This document shows positions 1 through 8,992 of a stretch of 50,457 nucleotides of DNA, piece after piece (the stretch's first letter is position 1; the number at the start of each line of letters is the position of its first letter). The position numbers and the translations under genes were made by a program. The notes below the pieces were generated by a model. It was not told the DNA's origin and did no database searches. It was given only the letters and a program-made list of their open reading frames with translations. The stretch is from assembly GCA_021296255.1 (NCBI GenBank), contig JAGWAU010000036.1, forward strand, positions 1 through 50,457, written 5' to 3'. This DNA comes from Alphaproteobacteria bacterium. Lineage in GTDB: Bacteria; Pseudomonadota; Alphaproteobacteria; UBA2966.

Positions 1-385
1 CCACAGGCCCAAAAACCTCAACAGAAGCGGTCAATCGATGTGCTAGCAAAACCGGACAAATCCACTTGCTAGCGACAGAGGTAGTCCGACAGAAGGACCT
101 GCCCGCCGAAGCCTTCGCCTCGGCATCGTAATCTGGTGAAGGAGGCCGGCGAAGGCGGGAGCATGGGCGGAAGAAGCGCCCTCAAATACTGGATTATGCC
201 GCCTACTCCGTGCGAGAATTCGGGGTGCGCGTCGTAAGGCGCGTCACGCGTGGGGTAACTCGGTGAATAGCAAACCGCGTGTCGATCATTCGACGACGCG
301 GTGTGGGGTTCATTGGAGTAGAGATATCGCCGCAACGAGACGGTCTCTCGAAGGAGCTGTCCGATAATATGATGGGAGGAGAATT
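1..385. other. Upstream non-coding stretch
   Basis: No convincing gene was found here. The only structure noticed is an 8-bp inverted repeat, GCTAGCAA at 42-49 against TTGCTAGC at 66-73, with a 16-nt spacer; it could be an operator or the end of an upstream transcript. The last bases carry a strong ribosome binding site (GGGAGGAG, about 370-380) for the TRAP receptor gene that follows. The short open frames on both strands here lack recognisable protein features. Confidence 0.5.
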
Positions 386-1420
386 ATGAAAGGACGCTTT
401 CTATTTGTAACGGCGGCCGCGGTAATCATGGCGGTCGCCTCCGGGCCTGTCGATGCGAAGGAGCTCAAGTTTGGCACGGCGGTTCCCTCGACGACCCCTC
501 TGGGCGAGTCGATCAAGGACGGTCTGATTCCCGGCATCGCCAAGGCTTCCGGCGGTGAACTCACCATGGTGGCGCACTATCACGGCTCGGTCTGCGGTGA
601 GCAGAAGTGCGGCGAGCAGGCCAACCAGGGGCTCCTGGCGGCGTGGACCAGCTCGACGGCCAACTTCGGCAACTTCGGCACCGCCCTGTCGATCTTCGAC
701 CTTCCGTATCTGTTCAAGGACCAGGACACGGCCAATCAGATCGCCGATGGGTGGCTGGGCGATGCGGCCAGCGAGAACGCGGCGAAGACGACCCAGCACA
801 AGGTCTTCGAGGTGTTTTCCGCAGGCGGCTTCCGCCAACTGGGCAACACCGAGAGAACGATCAAGTCGCCCGCCGACATGAAGGGCATCAAGTTCCGCGT
901 GACCAAGAGCCCGATCGAGTACACCTTGATCAAGACGTGGGGCGGGATCCCGATCCCCTTTGACTGGCTGCAGCTCTACCAGGGCCTGCAGACCGGCGTG
1001 GTCAACGGCGAGTACGTGCAGGTGCCGTGGCAGTACGTCTTCAAGCATCACGAGCTCAACAAGTACTACACCGAGACGGGCGGCGCCTGGGGCGGCAACC
1101 ACCTTTCCATGGATCTGAAGCAGTTCAACGAGCTTTCCGATCAGGAGAAGGAGTGGCTGCTCGCGGGCGTGGACGATTTCTCCGCGATCGCTCGCGCCGC
1201 CGACAAGGCGTGGGTGGCGAAGTTGACCGAAGCGCTGAAGAAGGAGATCGACGTCTGGTACACGCCCAACGAGGCGGAAATGGACATGTGGCGTGCCGGC
1301 GCGGTCGGCGCCTGGGCGGACGCCAAGGGCACTTACGATCCCAAGTTGGCCGAGCGGGCTCTCGCCGAGCAGGGTCTCGACTCGTTCATCGACACTCTCA
1401 AGAAGGGCGGCGCGCTCTAG
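386..1420 (+). CDS. TRAP transporter solute-binding protein, DctP family
   Basis: This 344-aa protein is a periplasmic receptor of the DctP (TAXI-unrelated) TRAP family, which captures carboxylates or similar small acids for a DctQ/DctM membrane partner. It starts with a Sec signal peptide (about residues 1-24, ending VDAKE). It also has the family pattern of a gating segment around FDLPYLFKD, a conserved Arg in KFRVTKSP, and a GxYVQVPWQY segment. The start is set by GGGAGGAG 6 nt upstream. No membrane subunits lie nearby, so it is an orphan receptor here. It has an unusual Cys pair in SVCGEQKCGEQ that is also present in its neighbour at 2424-3467. The ligand cannot be read from the sequence. 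Confidence 0.93.
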   Translation: MKGRFLFVTAAAVIMAVASGPVDAKELKFGTAVPSTTPLGESIKDGLIPGIAKASGGELTMVAHYHGSVCGEQKCGEQANQGLLAAWTSSTANFGNFGTALSIFDLPYLFKDQDTANQIADGWLGDAASENAAKTTQHKVFEVFSAGGFRQLGNTERTIKSPADMKGIKFRVTKSPIEYTLIKTWGGIPIPFDWLQLYQGLQTGVVNGEYVQVPWQYVFKHHELNKYYTETGGAWGGNHLSMDLKQFNELSDQEKEWLLAGVDDFSAIARAADKAWVAKLTEALKKEIDVWYTPNEAEMDMWRAGAVGAWADAKGTYDPKLAERALAEQGLDSFIDTLKKGGAL

Positions 1421-1432
1421 GCGAACATTCCA

Positions 1433-1460
1433 AAGGGGGCCAGCGGCCCCCTTCTTCTTC
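1433..1460 (+). terminator. Rho-independent terminator after the TRAP receptor
   Basis: The sequence AAGGGGGCC / AGC / GGCCCCCTT forms a perfect 9-bp stem with a 3-nt loop, followed by the pyrimidine-rich CTTCTTC. It lies 12 nt after the stop codon of the TRAP receptor gene and would also insulate the convergent hydrolase gene at 1489-2298. Confidence 0.85.
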
Positions 1461-1488
1461 AGAAACGCGCCGCTCGCCGGCGCTTCTC

Positions 1489-2298
1489 TCATCCCGCTCC
1501 AACCATCTCGTCGAGGCCCCGGCGCAGGATGGCGTTGAACTCGTCGGGCGCCTCGACGTTGGGGAAATGGTGCTGATTCTCGATAACGGTCAGCCGCGAC
1601 CCCTTGATGCGTTCATGGATCGCGTGGGTGCACTCGATCGGTGCCGCCGGATCATCTCGTGATCCAATGATGTTGGTGGGCGCGGTGATCCTGTGCAGCG
1701 AGTCCCGGTAGTTGAGACCCGCGACCGCCGACGTGCCGCCGACATAGCCCTCGACCTTGGTTCCAACGAAGACCTCGCGTACGGCGTGATAGTCGGCATT
1801 GGCCGCATCGGCAAAGGCGTCGGTAAACCAGTATCTGTCGGTGGCGTCCCAAACCGGTTGCATGCCCTCGGCGTGGACCAGCTTCTGGCGCTCGTCGATC
1901 CACGACCGGTGCTCGGGCTCCGTATAGGAGAGCGTGCAGCAGAGGGACAACGACAGGACCCTCTCCGGGTGATGGATGCCGAGGCCCTGTCCGATCATGC
2001 CGCCGGTCGAGATGCCGATCCAGTGCACCCGGTCGAGGCCGAAGGCGTCCAACAGCCCGACGGCATCCGCATCGAATTGCGCCAGGGTATATGGCCCAGG
2101 CGGGGCGTCGCTGTCCCCCGCACCGCGGAAGTCGTAGCGCAGGATGCGATAGCGGTCCGTGAGCACGGGCATCTGCCAGTCCCACAGGCGATGGCTCGTT
2201 CCCATGGCATGCGCCATCACGACAACGGGACCGTCCTCGGGACCGTCCCAACGGTAGGCGATGGCGATATCGCCGACGCGGACCTTGGCGATGCTCAT
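1489..2298 (-). CDS. Alpha/beta hydrolase, 3-oxoadipate enol-lactonase-like
   Basis: This 269-aa single-domain alpha/beta hydrolase has the nucleophile elbow GISTGG (Ser97), an acid in SRDDPA (about Asp216) and a catalytic His in NQHHFPN (His243/244). The oxyanion region is around AHAMGTS. Overall architecture and length match the PcaD/enol-lactonase and esterase group (typically 260-270 aa), with a short lid at about residues 120-180. It lies downstream of, and in the same direction as, the TRAP receptor at 2424-3467, separated by a GC-rich 125-nt spacer that can form hairpins but has no T tract. Substrate is unknown; lactonase versus esterase cannot be settled from sequence. Confidence 0.9.
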   Translation of the reverse strand: MSIAKVRVGDIAIAYRWDGPEDGPVVVMAHAMGTSHRLWDWQMPVLTDRYRILRYDFRGAGDSDAPPGPYTLAQFDADAVGLLDAFGLDRVHWIGISTGGMIGQGLGIHHPERVLSLSLCCTLSYTEPEHRSWIDERQKLVHAEGMQPVWDATDRYWFTDAFADAANADYHAVREVFVGTKVEGYVGGTSAVAGLNYRDSLHRITAPTNIIGSRDDPAAPIECTHAIHERIKGSRLTVIENQHHFPNVEAPDEFNAILRRGLDEMVGAG

Positions 2299-2423
2299 GG
2301 TGGCGCGGACTCTACAGCATGCACCGCATGAGCCGCACCCGCGCGCCCCTCCCCCGGCCGCCGGCCGGACGCGGCCCTGGCCGCGCCGGCGGGCCGGTCC
2401 CGGCAGGGTGAATAAATCGAACG

Positions 2424-3467
2424 CTACAGCGCGCCGGCCTTCTCAAGCACCTCGATGAAGTCGGTGAGGCCTTGTTCGCCGAGGGCCGCGCGGGCGAGCT
2501 GGGGATCGTAGGTCCCCTTCGCGTCAACCCAAGCCTGCACGGCACCTTCGCGCCAGACTTTCATCTCCGCCTCGGTGGGCGTGTAGACCTTGGCTTTCTT
2601 CTCGAGCGTCTTACGACCTTCCTCGATCCAGGCGGCGTCGTACGTGAAGATCTCGTCCTGCAGATCGGCCATCAGCTTGTCGACGACTCCACGCACTTCG
2701 GCCGACTCGTCCTGATACCATTTCAGGTCGGCCAACAGCGCGTTGGTTCCCCAGGCGCCGCCGGTCAGCGTGAAGTGTTCCGCAACCTCATGAATCTTGA
2801 GGACGGCCTGCCAAGGCAGCTGCACGTACATGCCGTTGATCACGCCGGTGAGCATGCCGTTGTAGATCTGGGACGCATCGTAGGGTACGGGGATCGCACC
2901 CCAAGCCTTCATGAGCGTGAACTCCATCGGGCTCTTCGTGGTGCGGATCTTGACCCCCTTGAGGTCCTGGGGGCCGTGAATGGCGCGCACGTTGCAAGAG
3001 AGATGCCGGAAGCCACCGCCCGGAATCAGGGCGAACACCTTGAGGCCCATCTCCGACTCGGCCCGCTCGTGGAGCGTCGTGGCGAACGATCCGTAGGAGA
3101 GTTTCTTCGCCCACGCATTGTCCTTGAAGATATATGGCAGGTTGGCGATGTCGTAGGTCGTGCCGAAGGCGCCGATGTTGCCGGTCGAGATCGACGTCAA
3201 GTGGATGTTGCCAAGGCGCGCCTGCTCCACGCAGTTGTGCTCCGAACAGAGCGAGCCCCGCATGTGCAACTCGGGGCTGAGACTGCCGCCCGAGTACTCG
3301 TTGACCAGCCTTTCGAACGAATTGGTCAGCGCCTGGCCGGTGGACGTGGTCGGCGGATTGAACGTCGCGAAAACCAGATCCTTGGCGGACGCCGGGCCGG
3401 ACAGCCCGCTACCACACAACGCGATGACGATGGCACCGATAGCACCACCCAAGAGATAACGTGTCAC
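2424..3467 (-). CDS. TRAP transporter solute-binding protein, DctP family (second copy)
   Basis: This 347-aa periplasmic receptor is a paralogue of the protein at 386-1420. Both share the order signal peptide, Cys-pair motif (here SLCSEHNCVEQ), an LPYIFKD segment, KIRTTKSP, and a GMYVQLPWQA segment. The reading frame is open upstream, but I place the start at the GTG at 3467. It is preceded by GGGAGG with a 7-nt gap, and it puts a Sec signal peptide (residues 1 to about 24, ending PASAKD) exactly at the N terminus. The gene is divergent from the amidase pair and may be co-transcribed with the hydrolase at 1489-2298. No DctQM partner is present. Confidence 0.92.
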   Translation of the reverse strand: MTRYLLGGAIGAIVIALCGSGLSGPASAKDLVFATFNPPTTSTGQALTNSFERLVNEYSGGSLSPELHMRGSLCSEHNCVEQARLGNIHLTSISTGNIGAFGTTYDIANLPYIFKDNAWAKKLSYGSFATTLHERAESEMGLKVFALIPGGGFRHLSCNVRAIHGPQDLKGVKIRTTKSPMEFTLMKAWGAIPVPYDASQIYNGMLTGVINGMYVQLPWQAVLKIHEVAEHFTLTGGAWGTNALLADLKWYQDESAEVRGVVDKLMADLQDEIFTYDAAWIEEGRKTLEKKAKVYTPTEAEMKVWREGAVQAWVDAKGTYDPQLARAALGEQGLTDFIEVLEKAGAL

Positions 3468-3799
3468 GATTGAATCCTCCCTGTGCATCGGCCGCGCGAC
3501 GCGGAGCACCGACGGCCATCGAACCGACATCTCCATCAATGCCGGCACCGGGTTCGTACCCCCTGCCGTCGGCTGGCGGATCTGCTCAACGAATACACGC
3601 ACTGTACCCATCGACGCCGACTCGGCCCGGGGAAAATCAAGCGCGATCCGCCCTACGGGCGGTATTGAACCACACATTGGAACGGATGGCGACGCGGCAC
3701 GCGGCGCGCATCGGGCCCCCCGGCTTGACCGCCGCGACGGGAAAATCCGGACCCCCTGAGGTAGACTCCATCCCGGAAGACAACTGAAGGGGAACTGCC
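3468..3799. promoter_or_regulatory. Divergent intergenic region between TRAP receptor and amidase
   Basis: This 332-nt spacer separates two diverging genes, so promoters for both should lie within it. I see the GGGAGG ribosome binding site of the TRAP receptor at its left end and AAGGGGAAC before the amidase start at its right end. No clear -35/-10 pair, strong palindrome or small gene could be recognised. Confidence 0.4.
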
Positions 3800-5170
3800 A
3801 TGGCCTTCGACCCGTACTCCGACGCCGTCGCGCTGGCGCGCACCTATCGGACCGGCGAGATCACCGTATCCGAGGTGGTCGACGCCCTCCTGGACCGGAT
3901 CGAGACGCACGATCCGAAGCTCGGCGCGTTCCAGGCGCTCTACGCGGACGAGGCCCGCGACACCGCCGGAGCCGTCGACGGGGCGGTACGGTCGGGGCAC
4001 GCCGTGGGCCCCTTTCACGGCATTCCCTTCGCCCTCAAGGACATCATCGACGTCGAGGGACGCATCACGACGGGCGGATCGGCCGCCATGGCCGACCGCG
4101 TGTCACCACGCACGGGAACGGTGGCCCGACGACTGCTCTCAGCCGGCGGCATCCTCGTCGGCAAGACCAAGACGGTCGAGGTCGCCATGGGCGGCTGGGG
4201 CACCAACCAGCGCATGGGCACACCCTGGAACCCGTGGGACCTGGAGATCCACCGCACGCCGGGCGGATCGTCGAGCGGCTCCGGCGTTGCCGTGGGCGCG
4301 GGGCTCGTCCCCTGCGCCGTCGGCACGGACACGGGCGGATCGGTACGCACGCCGGCGGCGTGGAACGGTATCGTCGGCCTCAAGGTCACCGAAGGGTTTC
4401 TCCCGACCGACGGGATCATCCCCTACTCACACACCCTCGACACCCCGGGTCCGATGGCCCGGTCGGTGCGCGACGCCGCCTTCATGTTCGACGTCATGGC
4501 AGGTCGGGAATCCCACGAACTCGAAACACACCTGGGCGACGGCGAAGCATCGGCGAGCATCCGCGGCCTGCGCCTCGGCGCCCTCACCGAAAAGGACCGG
4601 GAACCCGTCGATGCCGATATCCTGGCGCTCTACGACGCGGCCCTGGACCGGCTCGGCTCGCTCGGAGCGGAAATCGTCGCCTTCGACCCGCCCGTCTCCT
4701 ACGAGACCATGGCCGAGGCCAACGGCTTCATCTTCGCGGCCGAGGGGTACACTCATCATGGCAAGCTGATGGAGGACCCTGACGCGCCCGTCGACGAGGA
4801 CGTGCGGCCGCGCATCCTCCGAGGCCGGGAGATCGCGGCCCACGAGTACATCGCCGCCATGCTGAAGCGCCGGGAGCACATCGCGCAGGTCCTCGCAGCC
4901 ATGCAAGGCTTGGCCGCCCTGGTCATGCCGACGCTGCGGAGCGGTGCCGTCCCGATCGCCGACGCCGACCAGAACGATACGCCGGCCCACCTCACGCGAC
5001 CGTTCAACTATCTCGCCATGTGCGCACTGTCAGTACCCATGGGATTGACGCCCGCAGGACTTCCCGGCGGATTGCAGATCGTGGCGCGCAGCGGCGGCGA
5101 GGCGATGGCGCTCCGAATCGGCGCCGCCTTCGAGAAGTCCCGGGGGCCGTTCGACCATCCCCTCTTGTAG
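3800..5170 (+). CDS. Amidase (amidase signature family), first of tandem pair
   Basis: This 456-aa amidase-signature enzyme would hydrolyse a carboxamide to the acid and ammonia. The Ser-cisSer-Lys triad is visible: Lys80 in FALKDI, cis-Ser157 in the GGSSSGS loop, and nucleophile Ser181 in GTDTGGSVRTP, with the family's 24-residue spacing between the serines. Length is normal for the family, and no signal peptide is present, so it should be cytoplasmic. The start is supported by AAGGGGAAC 7 nt upstream. A close paralogue follows after 11 nt in the same orientation, indicating a tandem duplication and a shared transcript. The substrate may be an aryl or acyl amide or an indole-type amide, but the sequence does not decide. 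Confidence 0.93.
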   Translation: MAFDPYSDAVALARTYRTGEITVSEVVDALLDRIETHDPKLGAFQALYADEARDTAGAVDGAVRSGHAVGPFHGIPFALKDIIDVEGRITTGGSAAMADRVSPRTGTVARRLLSAGGILVGKTKTVEVAMGGWGTNQRMGTPWNPWDLEIHRTPGGSSSGSGVAVGAGLVPCAVGTDTGGSVRTPAAWNGIVGLKVTEGFLPTDGIIPYSHTLDTPGPMARSVRDAAFMFDVMAGRESHELETHLGDGEASASIRGLRLGALTEKDREPVDADILALYDAALDRLGSLGAEIVAFDPPVSYETMAEANGFIFAAEGYTHHGKLMEDPDAPVDEDVRPRILRGREIAAHEYIAAMLKRREHIAQVLAAMQGLAALVMPTLRSGAVPIADADQNDTPAHLTRPFNYLAMCALSVPMGLTPAGLPGGLQIVARSGGEAMALRIGAAFEKSRGPFDHPLL

Positions 5171-5181
5171 CCCGTTGACAG

Positions 5182-6561
5182 ATGAAACCCGACGTCTATG
5201 CGAGCGTTCTCGAGGTCGCGCGGGCCTACCGGACCGGCGAGACGACCGTGAGCGCCACGGTCAAGTCGTTGCTCGGTCGCATAGAGAGCCACGACCAGAA
5301 GCTCGGAGCGTTTCAGTCGGTCTATGCCGACGACGCCCGCGCGGCTGCGGAGGCCGCCGACCGAGCCATGCGGAACGGCCATCGCATCGGCCCTTTTCAC
5401 GGCATCCCCTTCGCCGTCAAGGACGTCATGGACGTGGAGGGTCGCGTGACAACGGGCGGCTCCCTGACCCGCGCGGACCGGCCGGCGGACAAATCGGCGA
5501 CGGTCGCGCGGCGCCTGTTGGCCGCCGGCGGGATTCTCCTCGGTAAGACCAAGACCATCGAATTCTCGATGGGAGGCTGGGGAACCAACCAGCACTTCGG
5601 TACGCCCTGGAACCCATGGGACCTGGATCGGCACCGGGTCCCTGGCGGATCCTCGAGCGGGTCGGCCGTGGCCATCGCCACGGGCATGGTTCCGGCCGCG
5701 CTCGGCACGGACACCGGCGGGTCGGTACGCACGCCGTCGGCCTGGTGCGGCGTGGTCGGTCTCAAGACGACTCACCGCGTCCTGCCCGTGGACGGGATCA
5801 TCCCTACCGCCCATTCGCTCGACACAGTCGGACCGATCGTCCGTTCCGTCGCGGACGCCGCCCTCCTCTTCGATCTGATGGCGGGACGCGAGACGTCCGA
5901 GTTGGACCGTCATTTAGACCGAGATGTGCCGCCAAACCCCGGCGGGGAGCTTCCGGGCTTCCGCCTCGGCGCACTTCCAACGGAAGAACGCGAAGGCATG
6001 GATGATGCCGTGCTCGATCTCTACGACGCGGCACTCGACCGGCTGCGTTCGCTAGGCGCCGAGATCGAGGTCTTCGAGCCGCCGCTGTCATACGTCGCCC
6101 TGGCCCGCGCGAACCGGCTGATCGCCACGTCCGAGGCATACGCTCACCACGGCTCGCTGATGGAGGACCGGAAAGCACAGGTCGATGAGGACGTGCGTCA
6201 ACTCATCCTGCCCGGCCGAGACATCCCGGCGCACGAGTACATCGCCGCCACGCTGCGACGTGGCGAGGACATCGAAGCCTTCCTGACACGTATGAAGGAC
6301 TTCACGGCCCTGCTGACGCCGACGCTCGGCATCGTCGCCGTGCCGCTCAAGGAGGTGAAGCCGAGTGACTATCCGGCCGGCTTCACCCGGCCGGTCAACT
6401 ACCTCGGGATGTGCGCGGCGTCGGTACCCATGGGCCTGACCCCGGACAACCTGCCGGCCGGGCTGCAGATCGTTGCGCGGGCCGGCGAGGAAGCGACGGC
6501 GCTCCGAATCGGCGCCGCCTTTGAGCGAGTGAGGGGACCGTGGCAAGGGCCCGCGCTATAG
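5182..6561 (+). CDS. Amidase (amidase signature family), second of tandem pair
   Basis: This 459-aa protein is closely similar along its whole length to the amidase at 3800-5170 and retains the triad at the same positions (Lys80, Ser157, Ser181). The two diverge mainly around residues 225-300 and in C-terminal loop positions that usually line the acyl pocket, so the copies may act on different amides. The start lies 11 nt after the upstream stop and has only a weak ribosome binding site, consistent with translation coupled to the first amidase. The enolase-superfamily gene follows after 34 nt, making a likely three-gene operon. Confidence 0.92.
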   Translation: MKPDVYASVLEVARAYRTGETTVSATVKSLLGRIESHDQKLGAFQSVYADDARAAAEAADRAMRNGHRIGPFHGIPFAVKDVMDVEGRVTTGGSLTRADRPADKSATVARRLLAAGGILLGKTKTIEFSMGGWGTNQHFGTPWNPWDLDRHRVPGGSSSGSAVAIATGMVPAALGTDTGGSVRTPSAWCGVVGLKTTHRVLPVDGIIPTAHSLDTVGPIVRSVADAALLFDLMAGRETSELDRHLDRDVPPNPGGELPGFRLGALPTEEREGMDDAVLDLYDAALDRLRSLGAEIEVFEPPLSYVALARANRLIATSEAYAHHGSLMEDRKAQVDEDVRQLILPGRDIPAHEYIAATLRRGEDIEAFLTRMKDFTALLTPTLGIVAVPLKEVKPSDYPAGFTRPVNYLGMCAASVPMGLTPDNLPAGLQIVARAGEEATALRIGAAFERVRGPWQGPAL

Positions 6562-6595
6562 TGGACGATCAGCCCGCATCATCCGGATCGACACC

Positions 6596-7696
6596 ATGAA
6601 ACTCGAGAAACTCACCGTTGAGAGCATTCGCGCGCGGCCCGTCGTGGTGACGCTGAGGCGGCCGATCGTGAACCGTCTAACGGCCGTCGAGGACTGGCCG
6701 CTGATCCTGATCGACCTCCTCACGGCGGAAGGCGTCACCGGGCGCAGCTACCTCGAACCCTATGTCGTCAAGGCCATGCGCTATCTCATTCCCGCGTTGG
6801 AGGACCTTGCAGACCTGCTCAAGGGACGCGTGGTCGCGCCGTTCGATCTGTTCGACTCCGCCCGCGAGTCGCTTCGGTACGTGGGATACGGAGGGCAATC
6901 CCTGATCGCGGTCTCGGGCCTGGACATGGCCGCCTGGGACGCCCTCGCCAAAGCGGCGGATGTACCGCTTTGCGTGCTGCTCGGCGGTTCGGTTGGCCCC
7001 GTACCGGCGTACAACAGCAACGGACTGTGGCTGAAAGAACCCGAAGCACTCGCCCAGGAGGCAGCCGAGCTGGTGACCGAAGGCGGCTTCGGCGCACTGA
7101 AGCTTCGCTTGGGGCGCGCCTGTTCCGGTGCCGATGTCGCCGCCATCGAAGCGGTGAGAGCATCCGTCGGCGAGGACGTGCGGCTGATGACCGATTATTC
7201 CCAGGCCCTCGATCTGGCAGAGGCTCTGTCCCGTTGTCACGCAATCGACGAACTCGGCCTGGCCTGGATCGAAGATCCCCTGGTCTACGACAACCTCGAC
7301 GGCTACGCGCGGTTGACGGCGGAACTGGATACACCCGTTCAGACCGGAGAGCACTTCTACGGCCCCAGGGACCTCCACAGAGCGGTCCAGATGAAAGCCA
7401 GCGATTTCGTCATGCCGGATTTCATGCGGATTGGCGGCGTGACGGGCTGGTTGCGGGCGGCGGCGATCGCCGGGGCCTCGGGAATCCCGATTTCGACCCA
7501 TCTCTATCCCGAGGTCGGTGCCCATATGCTGCGCGTCACGGAGACGGCCCACTGGCTCGAGTGGCAGGATTGGGCCGAACCCGTCCTCCAAAACCCCTTC
7601 ACCGTCAGCAATGGACGCCTGGAGATCTCTGACAGGCCCGGCATCGGGCTGGAATGGGACGAGGATTTCATCGCCGCGCACTTGGCCGAGGGCTAG
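6596..7696 (+). CDS. Enolase-superfamily enzyme, mandelate racemase/muconate lactonizing type
   Basis: This 366-aa protein has an N-terminal capping domain and a C-terminal TIM barrel. Catalytic positions seen are Lys169 (in ALKLRLG), metal ligands Asp200 (MTDYS), Glu226 (WIEDP) and Glu252 (GEHFYG), Asp275 (MPDFMRIGG) and His302 (STHLYPE). The His-Asp dyad and single Lys before an Arg place it in the mandelate racemase subgroup, whose members abstract an alpha proton from carboxylates (racemases and acid-sugar dehydratases). It follows the amidase pair by 34 nt, so an acid released by the amidases is a reasonable but unproven substrate. A 25-nt imperfect hairpin begins 2 nt after its stop. 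Confidence 0.9.
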   Translation: MKLEKLTVESIRARPVVVTLRRPIVNRLTAVEDWPLILIDLLTAEGVTGRSYLEPYVVKAMRYLIPALEDLADLLKGRVVAPFDLFDSARESLRYVGYGGQSLIAVSGLDMAAWDALAKAADVPLCVLLGGSVGPVPAYNSNGLWLKEPEALAQEAAELVTEGGFGALKLRLGRACSGADVAAIEAVRASVGEDVRLMTDYSQALDLAEALSRCHAIDELGLAWIEDPLVYDNLDGYARLTAELDTPVQTGEHFYGPRDLHRAVQMKASDFVMPDFMRIGGVTGWLRAAAIAGASGIPISTHLYPEVGAHMLRVTETAHWLEWQDWAEPVLQNPFTVSNGRLEISDRPGIGLEWDEDFIAAHLAEG

Positions 7697-7697
7697 C

Positions 7698-7722
7698 GCG
7701 GTTCCGGTTTGACCGGCACCGC
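7698..7722 (+). repeat. Palindromic element after the enolase-superfamily gene
   Basis: The sequence folds as GCGGT and CCGGT pairing with ACCGG and ACCGC around a TTG loop, with one mismatch. There is no T tract, so it is not a textbook terminator. A related element with the same GCGGTTCC start occurs at 23101-23123, also directly after a gene, suggesting a dispersed genomic palindrome. The remaining roughly 210 nt up to the Rieske gene show nothing else recognisable. Confidence 0.5.
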
Positions 7723-7933
7723 CCCGGCTTCCCCGTTGCCCGTGGCGGCGGTCCCGCGAAATCGGCTGCACGGTGGGCCGCGCCGCGGCCTCCATGGCGT
7801 TCAAGCCCAAATCGACCCGCCATAGCCGGTCATTTTTTGGCTCTATCCACCCGGCTATAATACGGGCCGGAAGCCTTCGGGATTATCGGCTTCGACCGGT
7901 GGCCAGACAGGAAACCAGAAAGGGGCCGAAAAC

Positions 7934-8956
7934 ATGGCTTTCGTGAAAAACGCCTGGTATGTGGCCGGATGGAGCGGCGAATTCGAACACCAGCTGCATC
8001 GGGTCAAGATCCTCGATGAAGACCTGGTCGTGTACCGCACCTCGACAGGCGAGGTCGCGGCGCTGAAGGACCGCTGCCCCCACAAGCTGTTGCCGCTGTC
8101 CAAGGGTCGGCTGATCGACGACCGGATCGAATGCGGCTATCACGGAACGACTTTCGGTGCCGACGGCAGATGCACGAGAATCCCCGGTCAGCCGCGGATT
8201 CCGCCCACGGCTTGCGTCCGCGCCTTTCCGATCCACGAACGTCACGGCATCGTCTGGGTGTGGATGGGTGACGCGGACAAAGTGGACACGAGCACCGTAT
8301 TCGATCTTCCCCAGATATCCGACCCGGCCTGGGACGGTCATCAAGGGGACGCGTTGCACATCAAGTCCAGCTACATAAACGTGGCGGAGAACCTGGTCGA
8401 TCCGGCGCACGTGACCTACGTCCATCCGACCACGCTCGGCAGCGCGTCACATGCCAACGTGCCCGTGGAGTACGAGACCAAGGGCGATCCGATCCTGGCC
8501 TACCGTTGGATCCGCAATGCCCCGCCGATCCCGTTTTTCGCGCAGTTCGACATGTTCGAGGGGAACGTCGACCGCTGGCAGTACTTCTATCTTCACCTGC
8601 CGAGCACCGCGGTCGTCGATTTCGGCAGCGCCGACGCCGATCCGGACTCGACGGAAGATCGCAGACACGAGGGCGTCCGGATGTTCTCCCTGCACTTCCT
8701 GACGCCCGTCTCCGCGAACTATACGATCGACCGCTGGATGCACATCCGGAACACGAGGGTTGGAGACGAGGAATTCGCCCGCGCGCTGGACGAGTCCTTC
8801 CGCGCCGCCTTCGCGGAAGACAAGGACATCCTCGAGGCGGTGCAGGTCGAAGAGGAAAAGCCTCCGACCGGGTCCCGGATTCAGCTGTCCATCGACCAGG
8901 CCTGCATCGCCTATCGGGCACGCATCGCCAAACTCGCCGAGGCCGAACAGCTCTGA
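7934..8956 (+). CDS. Rieske non-heme iron oxygenase, vanillate O-demethylase oxygenase-like
   Basis: This 340-aa oxygenase component has an N-terminal Rieske domain with 2Fe-2S ligands Cys48, His50 (CPH) and Cys67, His70 (CGYHG). The C-terminal catalytic domain has the mononuclear iron facial triad beginning ENLVDPAHVTYVH (Asn153, Asp156, His159, His164). Length and the short Rieske-to-iron spacing match the VanA/PobA-type demethylases, which remove methyl groups from aryl ethers or hydroxylate aromatics. AAAGGGG 9 nt upstream supports the start. No reductase gene is adjacent, so the electron donor must be encoded elsewhere. A DMT exporter converges on it. Confidence 0.92.
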   Translation: MAFVKNAWYVAGWSGEFEHQLHRVKILDEDLVVYRTSTGEVAALKDRCPHKLLPLSKGRLIDDRIECGYHGTTFGADGRCTRIPGQPRIPPTACVRAFPIHERHGIVWVWMGDADKVDTSTVFDLPQISDPAWDGHQGDALHIKSSYINVAENLVDPAHVTYVHPTTLGSASHANVPVEYETKGDPILAYRWIRNAPPIPFFAQFDMFEGNVDRWQYFYLHLPSTAVVDFGSADADPDSTEDRRHEGVRMFSLHFLTPVSANYTIDRWMHIRNTRVGDEEFARALDESFRAAFAEDKDILEAVQVEEEKPPTGSRIQLSIDQACIAYRARIAKLAEAEQL

Positions 8957-8992
8957 CGTGACTGGATCGCAGCTTTCAGCAAGCGGCGGCGG

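Noticed and set aside
401-1492. Long minus-strand open frame opposite the first TRAP receptor
   Set aside because: It is a shadow of the receptor gene: its translation is Arg/Leu-rich with no family features, and it follows the codon bias of the opposite strand.
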